Part shown: positions 1-8,363 of the stretch, in pieces
How the letters are laid out: each line of letters opens with the position of its first letter
Position numbering within the stretch: position 1 is the first letter of the stretch
Assembly (NCBI GenBank): GCA_964432885.1
Contig: CAYSPG010000001.1
Coordinates: 496,001 to 560,000 of the forward strand
Length of the DNA: 64,000 bases
From: CAYSPG01 sp964432885
Lineage (GTDB): Bacteria > Bacteroidota > Bacteroidia > AKYH767-A > OLB10
Direction of reading: 5' to 3'
The notes under the pieces: generated by a model
What the model saw: the letters and a program-made list of their open reading frames with translations, nothing else
Told to the model about the DNA's origin: nothing
The model's database searches: none
Position numbers and translations under genes: made by a program

Positions 1-188
1 TGCAAATTGAAATTGCTGGGCAAACGAAAATTGATACACAAAGCAAATAAAAAACAGAAAAAACTTTTTTTCATTCATGGACAAATGGTTTATGACAAAA
101 CTAAAAATAATTTGGTTGATATTAGCCGTTATGGAATTAAGCATAGAATGACTTAGCATAACACATCTTGCACTATACATTTTACTAA

Positions 189-215
189 TTGTAACACAAT
201 GATGCATTACATTTG
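189..215 (+). promoter_or_regulatory. Candidate Bacteroidota sigma promoter for the M16 protease gene
   Basis: A TACATTTG box at 208-215 matches the Bacteroidota -7 form TAnnTTTG, and a TTG at 189-191 lies 16 bp before it as the -33 element. The ATG of the protease is at 230, so transcription would begin only about 8 nt before the gene. The family consensus is known; assigning it here is inference. Confidence 0.5.
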
Positions 216-229
216 CCTGCCAATAGAAC

Positions 230-1474
230 ATGGAACCTAAAATACACGAATATAAAAACGGCCTTCGCATTGTTTTTCATCACACACCCAATACTGATGT
301 GGCACATTGCGCACTCATGATGCATGCCGGCACACGCAATGAAGAAAAAGGGCACGAAGGCCTTGCGCATTTTATCGAGCACATGATGTTTAAAGGAACC
401 GCCAAGCGAAAATCGTTTCACATTCTTTCGCGACTTGAAGTGGTTGGCGGTGAGTTAAACGCTTTTACAAGCAAGGAAGAAACGTGTGTGCATGCCTCAT
501 TTTTATCTTCTTATTTTGAAAGAGCCGTTGAACTGATAAACGATATCGTGTTTCATTCTGTTTTTCCAGAAAAAGAAATCGAAAAAGAAAAAGAAGTGGT
601 GTGCGATGAAATACGAATGTACCTCGACAATCCGGCCGAGCAGATATTTGATGATTTTGAAAACCTGATTTTTAAAAACAATTCATTAGGCCACCCTATT
701 TTAGGTACAGAAAAAACGGTAAAGTCATTTAACCAATCGCATTTAAAAAAATTTACAAAAACAAATTACACCTTGCACAATATTGTTTTGGCTGTGGCCG
801 GAAATTTTGATTTTAAAAAAGTAATTGCCGTTGCAGAAAAATATTTAGCAAAGCAATCTACCTCTTATTCAAACGCAAAAATTAACTTATATAAAAGCTA
901 TAAAGCAGTTACCAAAGAAATTAGTAAACCCACTGCCCAATGCCATTATGTGATGGGGCGCACTGCACATTCACTGCATGATAATGACAGGATGAAAATG
1001 GTTTTACTTAACAACATACTTGGAGGGCCGGGGATGAATTCTCGCCTGAATTTAGGCGTGCGCGAAAAGTATGGTTACACCTACTCTATTGAATCGGGTT
1101 TTAATTCGTACCGCGATACGGGAACGTTTCATGTATATCTTGCCACCGACAAAAAATTCTTAAACAAAAGCATAACACTTACAAAAAAAGAACTAAATAA
1201 ATTGGCAACCCAAAAAATTGGTGCTGTCCAATTGCATCAGTACAAAGAACAATTAAAAGGCCAACTTGCGCTTGCCCGTGAAAACAATTCGAGTGTGGTG
1301 GTTTCTTCAGCCAAAGGAATGTTGAATTTTAATAAACCTTTAAACATGAATGAGATTTATAAAAAGATTGATGCAGTAACATCATCGCACCTTATTGAAG
1401 TAGCAGGCGATTATTTTTTGGAAAATAATTTTTCTTCGTTGCTTTATAATTCATCAAAAGTGAGTGGTGAGTAG
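230..1474 (+). CDS. M16 family zinc metallopeptidase (pitrilysin/MPP-like)
   Basis: This is a 414-residue protein of the M16B peptidase family, which cleaves peptides or processes proteins in a clamshell chamber. The inverted zinc motif HxxEH is intact (H47, E50, H51). E127, inside a charged stretch ending CDEI about 75 residues downstream, is the likely third zinc ligand. The GGELNAFTS segment after the motif and the C-terminal RLNLGVREKYGYTYS segment, which is the conserved R/Y substrate-binding region, are both typical. No signal peptide is visible, so it is probably cytoplasmic. Members in this phylum are usually 400-440 residues, so the gene looks complete. A TAnnTTTG promoter box sits about 15 bp before the ATG. 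The AddB-like gene follows 68 bp downstream on the same strand. The natural substrate cannot be read from the sequence. Confidence 0.92.
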   Translation: MEPKIHEYKNGLRIVFHHTPNTDVAHCALMMHAGTRNEEKGHEGLAHFIEHMMFKGTAKRKSFHILSRLEVVGGELNAFTSKEETCVHASFLSSYFERAVELINDIVFHSVFPEKEIEKEKEVVCDEIRMYLDNPAEQIFDDFENLIFKNNSLGHPILGTEKTVKSFNQSHLKKFTKTNYTLHNIVLAVAGNFDFKKVIAVAEKYLAKQSTSYSNAKINLYKSYKAVTKEISKPTAQCHYVMGRTAHSLHDNDRMKMVLLNNILGGPGMNSRLNLGVREKYGYTYSIESGFNSYRDTGTFHVYLATDKKFLNKSITLTKKELNKLATQKIGAVQLHQYKEQLKGQLALARENNSSVVVSSAKGMLNFNKPLNMNEIYKKIDAVTSSHLIEVAGDYFLENNFSSLLYNSSKVSGE

Positions 1475-1542
1475 GCAATTGCGAAGAGGCACAATTAAAT
1501 TTAAACATTTAGAACTTCAGACTTCAAACCTTAAACTTCAAC

Positions 1543-4338
1543 GTGCACCCAACTTTTCTTGACAAAGTAATTGGTGAAATAATTTCGGATAATAAAACCG
1601 ATTATTCCGATACTACGGTTGTATTTCCAACACGAAGGGCCGCATTAATTTTCAGAAAAAAATTTGCTGCTGCGTTTTCAAAACCATGTTTTTTGCCTGC
1701 TGCATTTTCCATCAACGATTTTATTGGCGGCATCTATCCTAAACGCATTGCAGAGCGAAAAGAACTTTTGCTTGAATTTTTTCCGTTGTACAAAAAGCAT
1801 TTTAATCATTCCACTTATAAGCAATATGTTCCGTGGGGTGAAATGATGCTGAACGACTTTAATGAGATTGACAGGTACCTGGTAAACGCGCAAGAACTTT
1901 TTGCAGGAATCAAAATGTCGAAAGAAATGGATGCTGCATTTGGTTTTGATGAGGAACAGGAAACCACCATCAAAAAATTTTGGGAACTGTTTTCAGAGAC
2001 CGAGCCTACTGTTTTAAAACAAAAATTTTTACAAACATGGGATGCGCTTCCGCAACTTTATTTTGGATTTGAAGAAAAACTTTTTGCAAAAAATATTTCG
2101 ACCGAAGGCAGTGCATACAGAGAAATAGCTATCGCACCGAAAAACTTTTTGAGCAACACAAATACACATTTATATTTTGCAGGTTTTTATGCACTTACCA
2201 AAGCCGAAGAATTAATTTTTGATTATGCGCAGAAAACAGGCGGCAAGCTTTTGTGGGATGCTGATTCTTATTTTGTGAATGATAAAATGCAGGAGGCTGG
2301 CGCCTTTTTCAGAAATAACAAATTTACACAAGGCAATTTTTTGTGGAAAGAAAATTGTTTTTCTTCGGCCAGTAAAAAAATAAACATTTGCGGTGCGCCT
2401 CTGATTACTGCACAAATAAAACACGCTTCGGTTGAGCTTGAAAAAAAGATTGAAGCAAAAGAGATTGACATTAACACTACTGTATTTGTTTTGCCTGACG
2501 AAAAGTTATTGCCATCACTGCTGCAATCGTTACCGAAAACTATTTCCGCACTTAATGTTACCATGGGTTTTCCGTTTACCGAAACCTTGCTCTATCGTTT
2601 TTTATTACAGCTTACCCAACTCAAAAAGTTTTCGCAGCATAGCAATTCAACAATCTTTATTCATGTAAAAAAATTAAAAGAGCTGCTTGCACATCCTTAT
2701 GCTGAATCATTTTTTAAAGGAGAAGAATACGCCTTAACTGCTCTTAAAAAAATAAAAGGGACCATGCTTCCGTTTTCGTTTTTAAATTTAAACGAAGGCA
2801 GTGCTGCCCACCATTTGCTTGCTGGCTACAATAAAAATGAAAACATTTTTTTATACTTCAAACAAATAATTACTACAGTCCGTATTTTTTTAGAAACCGA
2901 AAAAGATAGCATACAACATGAAATTGCAGGCTTTATTCTAAATGAGTTAAATGAATTAAATCAACTGGTAAAAAAATATGAAAGCGATTTGGATTCCGAA
3001 TCTGTTGAAATGCTGATAAGCGACCTGTTTGAAACAGTGCGCATACCTTTTTCGGGCGAGCCTGTAAATGGTTTGCAGGTAATGGGTTTTTTAGAAACCC
3101 GTGCGCTTGATTTTAAAAATGTAATTGTATTAAATCTTAACGAGGGCACACTGCCTCGAATTTCTAAACACAATTCTTTTATTCCCTTTACGCTGCGTAA
3201 AGGATTTGGCTTGCCTACGTATGAAGAGCAAGATGCTATTTCAGCATACCACTTTTGGCGATTATTATACCGTGCCGAAAATGTTTTGCTTACCTATAAC
3301 ACGCAGGTAAACGATTTTGCAGGCGGAGAAAAAAGCCGTTACCTGCTGCAATTGTTTTATGAAATGCAACCACAACTTAATCCGTTTATTTCTGTTTCAC
3401 ACACTGTTATTAATACACCTTTACAAAGTTATACCGAATCGAATCCGGGTGTAAAGCGTACCAAAGAACTAACCCTTCAAATAACAGAACTGTTTAACGC
3501 CAATAACCAAAATCACAAAACATTTTCAGCAACATCATTACATAGTTTTATTCATTGCTCTTTGCAGTTTTACTTCAGCTATATTGCTAAAATAAAAGAG
3601 CCCGAAACAAACGAAGAAGAAATTGACGCTGCCATGTTTGGAGAAATTTTTCATGCTACCATGCAAATGCTGTACGAGCCATCTAAAGGAAAACTTTTTG
3701 ATAAAAAATTATTTGATGAAATAAAAAGCAGCATTGCAGATAAAACTAAAATTGCGATAACAGAAAAATTCAATAAACAATACAATGAAACCGGGCAGGC
3801 TTATTTAATTGAAAAAATTATTACCCGATATGCCGAAAAAATAATTGAAGCCGATGAAAAACAACCGGGCTTTACGGCATTACTTTTTGAACAACCTTTT
3901 TTTGCAAAACTTGATGCAGGCGATAATTTAATGATTGAACTAAAAGGGCTTGTTGATAGAATTGATAAACTAAACGACCTTACCCGCATTGTTGATTACA
4001 AAACAGGAAATGATGAGGTGAAAGACCCAAAGTCAATCGCTGAAATTTTTGAAAAAACCGATTACAAAATAAACCTCCAGCTTTTATTGTATGCATGGCT
4101 TGCCCGAAAAAACAATTTTACCGGAAAAATAAATGCAGGCATTTATCCTTTGCGCAGAATTGCCGCTGGAATGGAAATGATTACCGAAGATTTTTTTATT
4201 ACCGATGCCATAATAAATGACTTTGAAAAAAACCTCACAGCACTTATCCATAAAATAATTTTTACATCTGATTTTTTACAAACCAATGAAATAAAAAAAT
4301 GCGAGTACTGCGCGTATAAGGCTATTTGCAACAGGTAA
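1543..4338 (+). CDS. AddB-like PD-(D/E)XK exonuclease subunit (Walker A absent)
   Basis: A 931-residue protein with a GTG start. The C-terminal third is an AddB-type nuclease: H704 (GEIFHATMQ), D805 (GLVDRID) and D818/K820 (IVDYKTG) give the PD-(D/E)XK core. C672 together with C920, C923 and C929 (CxxCx5C) matches the four-cysteine iron-sulfur cluster that wraps AddB nuclease domains. The N-terminal part is helicase-like (VVFPTRRAALIFRK), but I see no GxxGxGKT ATP-binding loop, so this subunit probably does not hydrolyse ATP. It would act with an AddA-type helicase, which is not in the window, in resecting double-strand breaks. The last 15 codons are repeated 3.95 kb downstream, just before recQ (see the direct-repeat entries). 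An intact start further upstream is not available in frame. Confidence 0.85.
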   Translation: MHPTFLDKVIGEIISDNKTDYSDTTVVFPTRRAALIFRKKFAAAFSKPCFLPAAFSINDFIGGIYPKRIAERKELLLEFFPLYKKHFNHSTYKQYVPWGEMMLNDFNEIDRYLVNAQELFAGIKMSKEMDAAFGFDEEQETTIKKFWELFSETEPTVLKQKFLQTWDALPQLYFGFEEKLFAKNISTEGSAYREIAIAPKNFLSNTNTHLYFAGFYALTKAEELIFDYAQKTGGKLLWDADSYFVNDKMQEAGAFFRNNKFTQGNFLWKENCFSSASKKINICGAPLITAQIKHASVELEKKIEAKEIDINTTVFVLPDEKLLPSLLQSLPKTISALNVTMGFPFTETLLYRFLLQLTQLKKFSQHSNSTIFIHVKKLKELLAHPYAESFFKGEEYALTALKKIKGTMLPFSFLNLNEGSAAHHLLAGYNKNENIFLYFKQIITTVRIFLETEKDSIQHEIAGFILNELNELNQLVKKYESDLDSESVEMLISDLFETVRIPFSGEPVNGLQVMGFLETRALDFKNVIVLNLNEGTLPRISKHNSFIPFTLRKGFGLPTYEEQDAISAYHFWRLLYRAENVLLTYNTQVNDFAGGEKSRYLLQLFYEMQPQLNPFISVSHTVINTPLQSYTESNPGVKRTKELTLQITELFNANNQNHKTFSATSLHSFIHCSLQFYFSYIAKIKEPETNEEEIDAAMFGEIFHATMQMLYEPSKGKLFDKKLFDEIKSSIADKTKIAITEKFNKQYNETGQAYLIEKIITRYAEKIIEADEKQPGFTALLFEQPFFAKLDAGDNLMIELKGLVDRIDKLNDLTRIVDYKTGNDEVKDPKSIAEIFEKTDYKINLQLLLYAWLARKNNFTGKINAGIYPLRRIAAGMEMITEDFFITDAIINDFEKNLTALIHKIIFTSDFLQTNEIKKCEYCAYKAICNR
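4292..4338 (+). repeat. Left copy of 47-bp direct repeat (3' end of AddB-like gene)
   Basis: These 47 bases recur at 8247-8293 with a single difference (A at 4333, T at 8288). They cover the final codons of the AddB-like gene, including the cysteine triplet and the stop codon. Both copies point the same way, and together they bracket the 3.9-kb segment that carries two T9SS cargo genes. Confidence 0.95.
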
Positions 4339-4348
4339 TATTAATAAG

Positions 4349-4891
4349 CTAATAAATACTAAATCCCTCAAAATATTTTGCATCAGTAGGCTCTTTAGGT
4401 TTTAATAACCCGGTAGCATAGGCCTGATTTAAAACAGCAGTAACACTATGGCTTACGCACATTTTATCTGCTATCCTTACCAATATCCTTTTATGTGTTG
4501 ATATTGACTTTGGAAAAGTATCCATAAGTTTTTTACCACTTTCATAATTTTTAAGTGAATTTAAATATTGCAATTCCTCCGTTGTATAATTATCCTTGTA
4601 ATGTATTAACTGCAACTTTTTTAATAACCATCCTATTTTAAAAATTCCTAAATGATGTGGCTGAAATGTTGTTATCTCACTATACAACCTAAGTGCCGAC
4701 TCATGAATTGGCAGGTTAGTTGAAATAATTATTTTGTTTTTAATTTTTTTAGCTTTCTTTTCGGCCTGTTTTTTATCGGTATCAAAAAGTATTACTTTTT
4801 TAAAAGGTGTATCATCTATCAATGCAAGCACCTTTATTTCGTTTGCCGATTGTACACTTAATGTATGTACAATAAGATAATTATTTTCCAT
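4349..4891 (-). CDS. Hypothetical protein, unrecognised
   Basis: An unrecognised protein of 180 residues from the ATG at 4891 (MENNYLIVHTL). An in-frame ATG at 4984 would add 31 residues that read poorly. The middle is lysine-rich (KKQAEKKAKKIKNK). The last 60 residues (STHKRILVRIADKMCVSHSV) have the pattern of a helix-turn-helix, but that is only an impression. There is no signal peptide or membrane segment. The gene ends 10 bp from the AddB-like stop, facing it, and lies inside the segment bounded by the 47-bp direct repeats. A (GT)15 tract lies 160 bp upstream of its likely start. No function is offered. Confidence 0.6.
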   Translation of the reverse strand: MENNYLIVHTLSVQSANEIKVLALIDDTPFKKVILFDTDKKQAEKKAKKIKNKIIISTNLPIHESALRLYSEITTFQPHHLGIFKIGWLLKKLQLIHYKDNYTTEELQYLNSLKNYESGKKLMDTFPKSISTHKRILVRIADKMCVSHSVTAVLNQAYATGLLKPKEPTDAKYFEGFSIY

Positions 4892-5304
<413 letters not shown>

Positions 5305-6888
5305 ATGAAAAAACGTATTAAAAACGCAGTACATTTACTGCCATTAGTCATTGCATTGGGCATGATAACAATTAATGCAAAAGCACAATTTAACAAGGCC
5401 ACTATTGTCGAAACAGCTACAGGGGTGGGCCCGGTTGTAGTAGAAAATACCGGCAATGATATTTATAAAGTAAGTAGCAATGTTTTTTTAAAAGTAAGTG
5501 TGTGGGAAGACGGTGGAGGCAACCCGGGCATAATTGGCGATGACGGAAACACCACTGCCACATCGGGCTTTACATATACTGATGCCACCGATCCTGATGT
5601 GTGTATAGTAAAGCAAGGTGGCGGTAGCAACATATATGCCATTGCTGTTTATTGGTCAGGCGCACAGTCAAATTATTACATGGAATGGTTCAGGTGGAAT
5701 GCAGGATGGGCTGCCTCTGGATTAGCTACAGTGGGAACCACAGCAGGGGCAGTTACCATAAATATTGACGGCAACCCGTATGGCGAATTTGTAATTGTGT
5801 GGGACGATGGGCAGGGCAATGTAATGACTTACGGAGGCCGTACCACAGGAAACCCTGCATTATCTGCTTCCGGCTCTGTAGCAGTAGCCAACAATGGCAA
5901 TACAGGCGGCAGCATGCCCGATGTTTGCCTGTACGATACATTAGGCGTAGCTGAACTTGCAACATATGCTTTTATAAATACAAATAATGAAATTGAAATC
6001 TATGGAGAACGCTTTCCCTCTCCCGGAATTTTTAGTGGTGTTACTGGCAATAATTTGGTACATACGGTATCTCTTGTAAATTTTAATCATATTATGTCGT
6101 GGCCCCGCATTGCCTGTGTTGATGGCACCATTGGCGGAGCCTATGATGTTACGGTTGTGTATGAGGATTATGATGGGTTGAATAATGAATATGACATCAA
6201 AGCGGTAAACAGCAGAGCAGGTTCTTATACGTTTACGGGGCCACGCATTTACACCAACAACTCGATAACCGGTTTAACAGCAAGTCCTGCACTTAACACG
6301 GTATTAAATTTACGGCCTGTGGTTACCTATGGTGTAAACGGTGGTACATATATAGGCTGGATACTTGATAATTCAGGAAATAACTGGACAGGTACCAATC
6401 CGGCAACGCAAGGGGTTTTTCCAATAATGATTATTTGTGATAATCAGGCGCAACCAACCTACAACAGGTTTTTAGAAGTACCTGATAAGCCTGCCAATTC
6501 ACAACAGCCGTTTTCCTTAGCAGGTAAGTTTTGCAACCGCAACATTTATACTTTTTGGGACAATACTGTGCCCGATGTTTACTATAAAGATGCACCACAG
6601 AGCAATAATGCGTTGCGATTGGGCAATAAAGAAAATGTTGAAGTTGGCATAACGCCCAACCCCTTTAAAGACTATGCACAGGTAAATCTTACTGATATTG
6701 ATGCCGATTACCAGTTTGAGCTATGTGATGTGGCCGGAAAAGCCATCTATAAAAGTACCTTACCAGCCAATGAAGTTAACGGTGCATTGTTACAAGCTAC
6801 TGCCACGTTACCCAAAGGTGTGTATATTATTTCGATAGTATCAAACAATAAACAATACAACCTTGTGGATAAGATTATAAAAATGTAA
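5305..6888 (+). CDS. Secreted protein with T9SS type A sorting domain
   Basis: A 527-residue exported protein. The N-terminus is a classic Sec signal peptide: basic MKKRIKN, a hydrophobic core, and a likely cut after NAKAQ near residue 28. The last 80 residues form a type A sorting domain: PNPF at the start, a β-rich middle, LPKGVYIISI, and the terminal NKQYNLVDKIIKM. This directs passage through the T9SS and release or anchoring at the cell surface. The 400-residue middle is rich in Gly, Asn, Thr and Asp (DGGGNPG, DDGQGN) and probably all β; I recognise no enzyme motif. The sorting domain resembles that of the kelch protein encoded 54 bp downstream, so the two are likely related cargo. A hairpin terminator separates them. 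Both lie in the direct-repeat-bounded segment. Confidence 0.85.
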   Translation: MKKRIKNAVHLLPLVIALGMITINAKAQFNKATIVETATGVGPVVVENTGNDIYKVSSNVFLKVSVWEDGGGNPGIIGDDGNTTATSGFTYTDATDPDVCIVKQGGGSNIYAIAVYWSGAQSNYYMEWFRWNAGWAASGLATVGTTAGAVTINIDGNPYGEFVIVWDDGQGNVMTYGGRTTGNPALSASGSVAVANNGNTGGSMPDVCLYDTLGVAELATYAFINTNNEIEIYGERFPSPGIFSGVTGNNLVHTVSLVNFNHIMSWPRIACVDGTIGGAYDVTVVYEDYDGLNNEYDIKAVNSRAGSYTFTGPRIYTNNSITGLTASPALNTVLNLRPVVTYGVNGGTYIGWILDNSGNNWTGTNPATQGVFPIMIICDNQAQPTYNRFLEVPDKPANSQQPFSLAGKFCNRNIYTFWDNTVPDVYYKDAPQSNNALRLGNKENVEVGITPNPFKDYAQVNLTDIDADYQFELCDVAGKAIYKSTLPANEVNGALLQATATLPKGVYIISIVSNNKQYNLVDKIIKM

Positions 6889-6895
6889 ATTAAAA

Positions 6896-6928
6896 ACGGG
6901 GCTGTGCTATTGCTCAGCCCTGTTCTAT
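6896..6928 (+). terminator. Rho-independent terminator after the first T9SS cargo gene
   Basis: A 9-bp stem (6896-6904 with 6915-6923, one G-U pair) closes a 10-nt loop, followed by a short, imperfect T-rich run. It starts 8 bp after the stop codon of the upstream T9SS gene. The tail is weak, so termination may be partial. Confidence 0.6.
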
Positions 6929-6942
6929 TAAAATAAATATGT

Positions 6943-8166
6943 ATGAAAAACAAAACATCCCTTTTTATTTTATTGCTGTTACTCCCACAGTTTTATTTTG
7001 CCCAGGGAACATGGACACAAAAAACCGACTATCCTGATGTGCTGGGACGAATATTTATGGTTAGTTTTTCTATTAATGGGAAGGGGTATGCAGGCACTGG
7101 GAGCAATGGATTGCCGCGTTTTGATTTTTGGGAGTACGATGCTGTAACAGACGCCTGGACACAAAAAGCCGACCTGCCACAAAGAAGGGAAGTGGGTGTT
7201 GGCATTGCCATATTGGGTAAAGGATATATAGGGTTGGGGCTGGATGTATTTACAAGTTTTTTAAATGACATGTGGGAATATGATCCCGTGCTGAATACCT
7301 GGACACAAAAAAGCAGCTTGCCCGGTGTTGCAAGGCGGTATGCAGTAGCATTTGAAATAAATAACAAGGCATACATTGGTCTGGGGTCAGGCACAGGAGT
7401 ACCCAATGTATTATATGCCGACTGGTGGGAGTACAACCCTGTAACGGATACCTGGACACAAAAAAATAATTTTCCTACGGGTGCGCGTTCTTACTCCACA
7501 TCCTTTTCAATAAATGGGTATGGGTACGTTTTTGGTGGTGATACCCTCGGTAAAATATATAACGACTTATGGAAGTATAATGTACTTACCGATGCATGGA
7601 GCCAACAGGCTTCAATGCCTGATACCCCTCGAACCTCTTCATCTGCATTTTCGGCAGGAAACATGGGTTATGTATTTGGCGGTTATACCAACCCCTGCAC
7701 ACAAGACTTATGGCAATACAACCCTGTCAGCAATGCATGGCTTGCCAAAGCGCCACTGCCAAGTCATCCAAGACACAGATGCACAGCCTTTACCGTAAAC
7801 GGCAGGGGCTATGTTGCAGGAGGAGAGGGAAATTCTACTGGTCTTTTTAGCGAGTTGTGGGAGTACACCCCCGACAGTGTGTTTGCCGGCATTAATGAGG
7901 AGCCTAATTTTACAGGTGCGGGAGTTTACCCCAATCCATTTACCACCCACATACAACTAAACCTACCGGATGATATAAGCGGTTATTGCACAATAAAAAT
8001 ATGCGATGCAAAAGGAAAAAAAATATATGCCGATTATTTACCAACTGCCCGTGTTAACCCCACCCTTAAAACCGTAACCACTAACTTGCCCAAGGGCATG
8101 TATGAAATTTTGATAGCATCAGACAATAAACAATACCACCTTGCCAATAAAATTATTAAACTGTAA
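6943..8166 (+). CDS. Secreted six-bladed kelch propeller with T9SS type A sorting domain
   Basis: A 407-residue exported protein. A signal peptide with a poly-leucine core ends near FYFAQ (residue 21). Residues about 22-312 contain six kelch repeats, each with an aliphatic strand, a glycine pair such as GYVFGG, and a closing WEYDPVTDTWTQK-type strand. The first WTQK strand belongs to the last blade, which is how a propeller is usually closed. A PNPF-led sorting domain ends NKQYHLANKIIKL. Kelch propellers generally bind ligands such as proteins or sugars. The partner here is unknown, and no catalytic residues are evident. The start codon lies 15 bp after the preceding terminator. The direct-repeat copy at 8247 lies 80 bp downstream. 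Confidence 0.88.
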   Translation: MKNKTSLFILLLLLPQFYFAQGTWTQKTDYPDVLGRIFMVSFSINGKGYAGTGSNGLPRFDFWEYDAVTDAWTQKADLPQRREVGVGIAILGKGYIGLGLDVFTSFLNDMWEYDPVLNTWTQKSSLPGVARRYAVAFEINNKAYIGLGSGTGVPNVLYADWWEYNPVTDTWTQKNNFPTGARSYSTSFSINGYGYVFGGDTLGKIYNDLWKYNVLTDAWSQQASMPDTPRTSSSAFSAGNMGYVFGGYTNPCTQDLWQYNPVSNAWLAKAPLPSHPRHRCTAFTVNGRGYVAGGEGNSTGLFSELWEYTPDSVFAGINEEPNFTGAGVYPNPFTTHIQLNLPDDISGYCTIKICDAKGKKIYADYLPTARVNPTLKTVTTNLPKGMYEILIASDNKQYHLANKIIKL

Positions 8167-8246
8167 TTAAAAATGGTTGCGCTCTTAGGCTTTTGGCAAG
8201 GCTTTAACGTAAAAAATTACACCTCACTTTGCATAAACAAGCTAAG

Positions 8247-8293
8247 TAAAAAAATGCGAGTACTGCGCGTATAAGGCTATTTGCAACTGGTAA
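8247..8293 (+). repeat. Right copy of 47-bp direct repeat (orphan AddB C-terminus)
   Basis: Identical to 4292-4338 except at one base. In frame it still reads KKCEYCAYKAICNW followed by TAA, so it preserves the three cysteine codons and the stop of the AddB-like gene with no gene body attached. It lies 70 bp before the recQ start. Recombination between the two copies would remove 3955 bp and leave the AddB-like gene intact beside recQ. Confidence 0.95.
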
Positions 8294-8346
8294 AATTACT
8301 CTAATCCTGTGGCTTGCCTATTCTTTTCAATAAGTACCCATTGCCC

Positions 8347-8354
8347 TATATTTG
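8347..8354 (+). promoter_or_regulatory. Candidate -7 box (TATATTTG) for recQ
   Basis: TATATTTG fits TAnnTTTG and ends 9 bp before the chosen recQ ATG at 8364, implying an almost leaderless message. No TTG lies at the usual distance upstream, so the call rests on one element. The in-frame TTG at 8352 overlaps this box and is therefore a poor start codon. Confidence 0.45.
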
Positions 8355-8363
8355 CGCATAGAT

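Noticed and set aside
3..50. Possible 3' end of an upstream gene (frame ending QTKIDTQSK)
   Set aside because: Only 15 codons are visible, and another frame is also open to about position 153. The evidence is too thin to call a partial gene.
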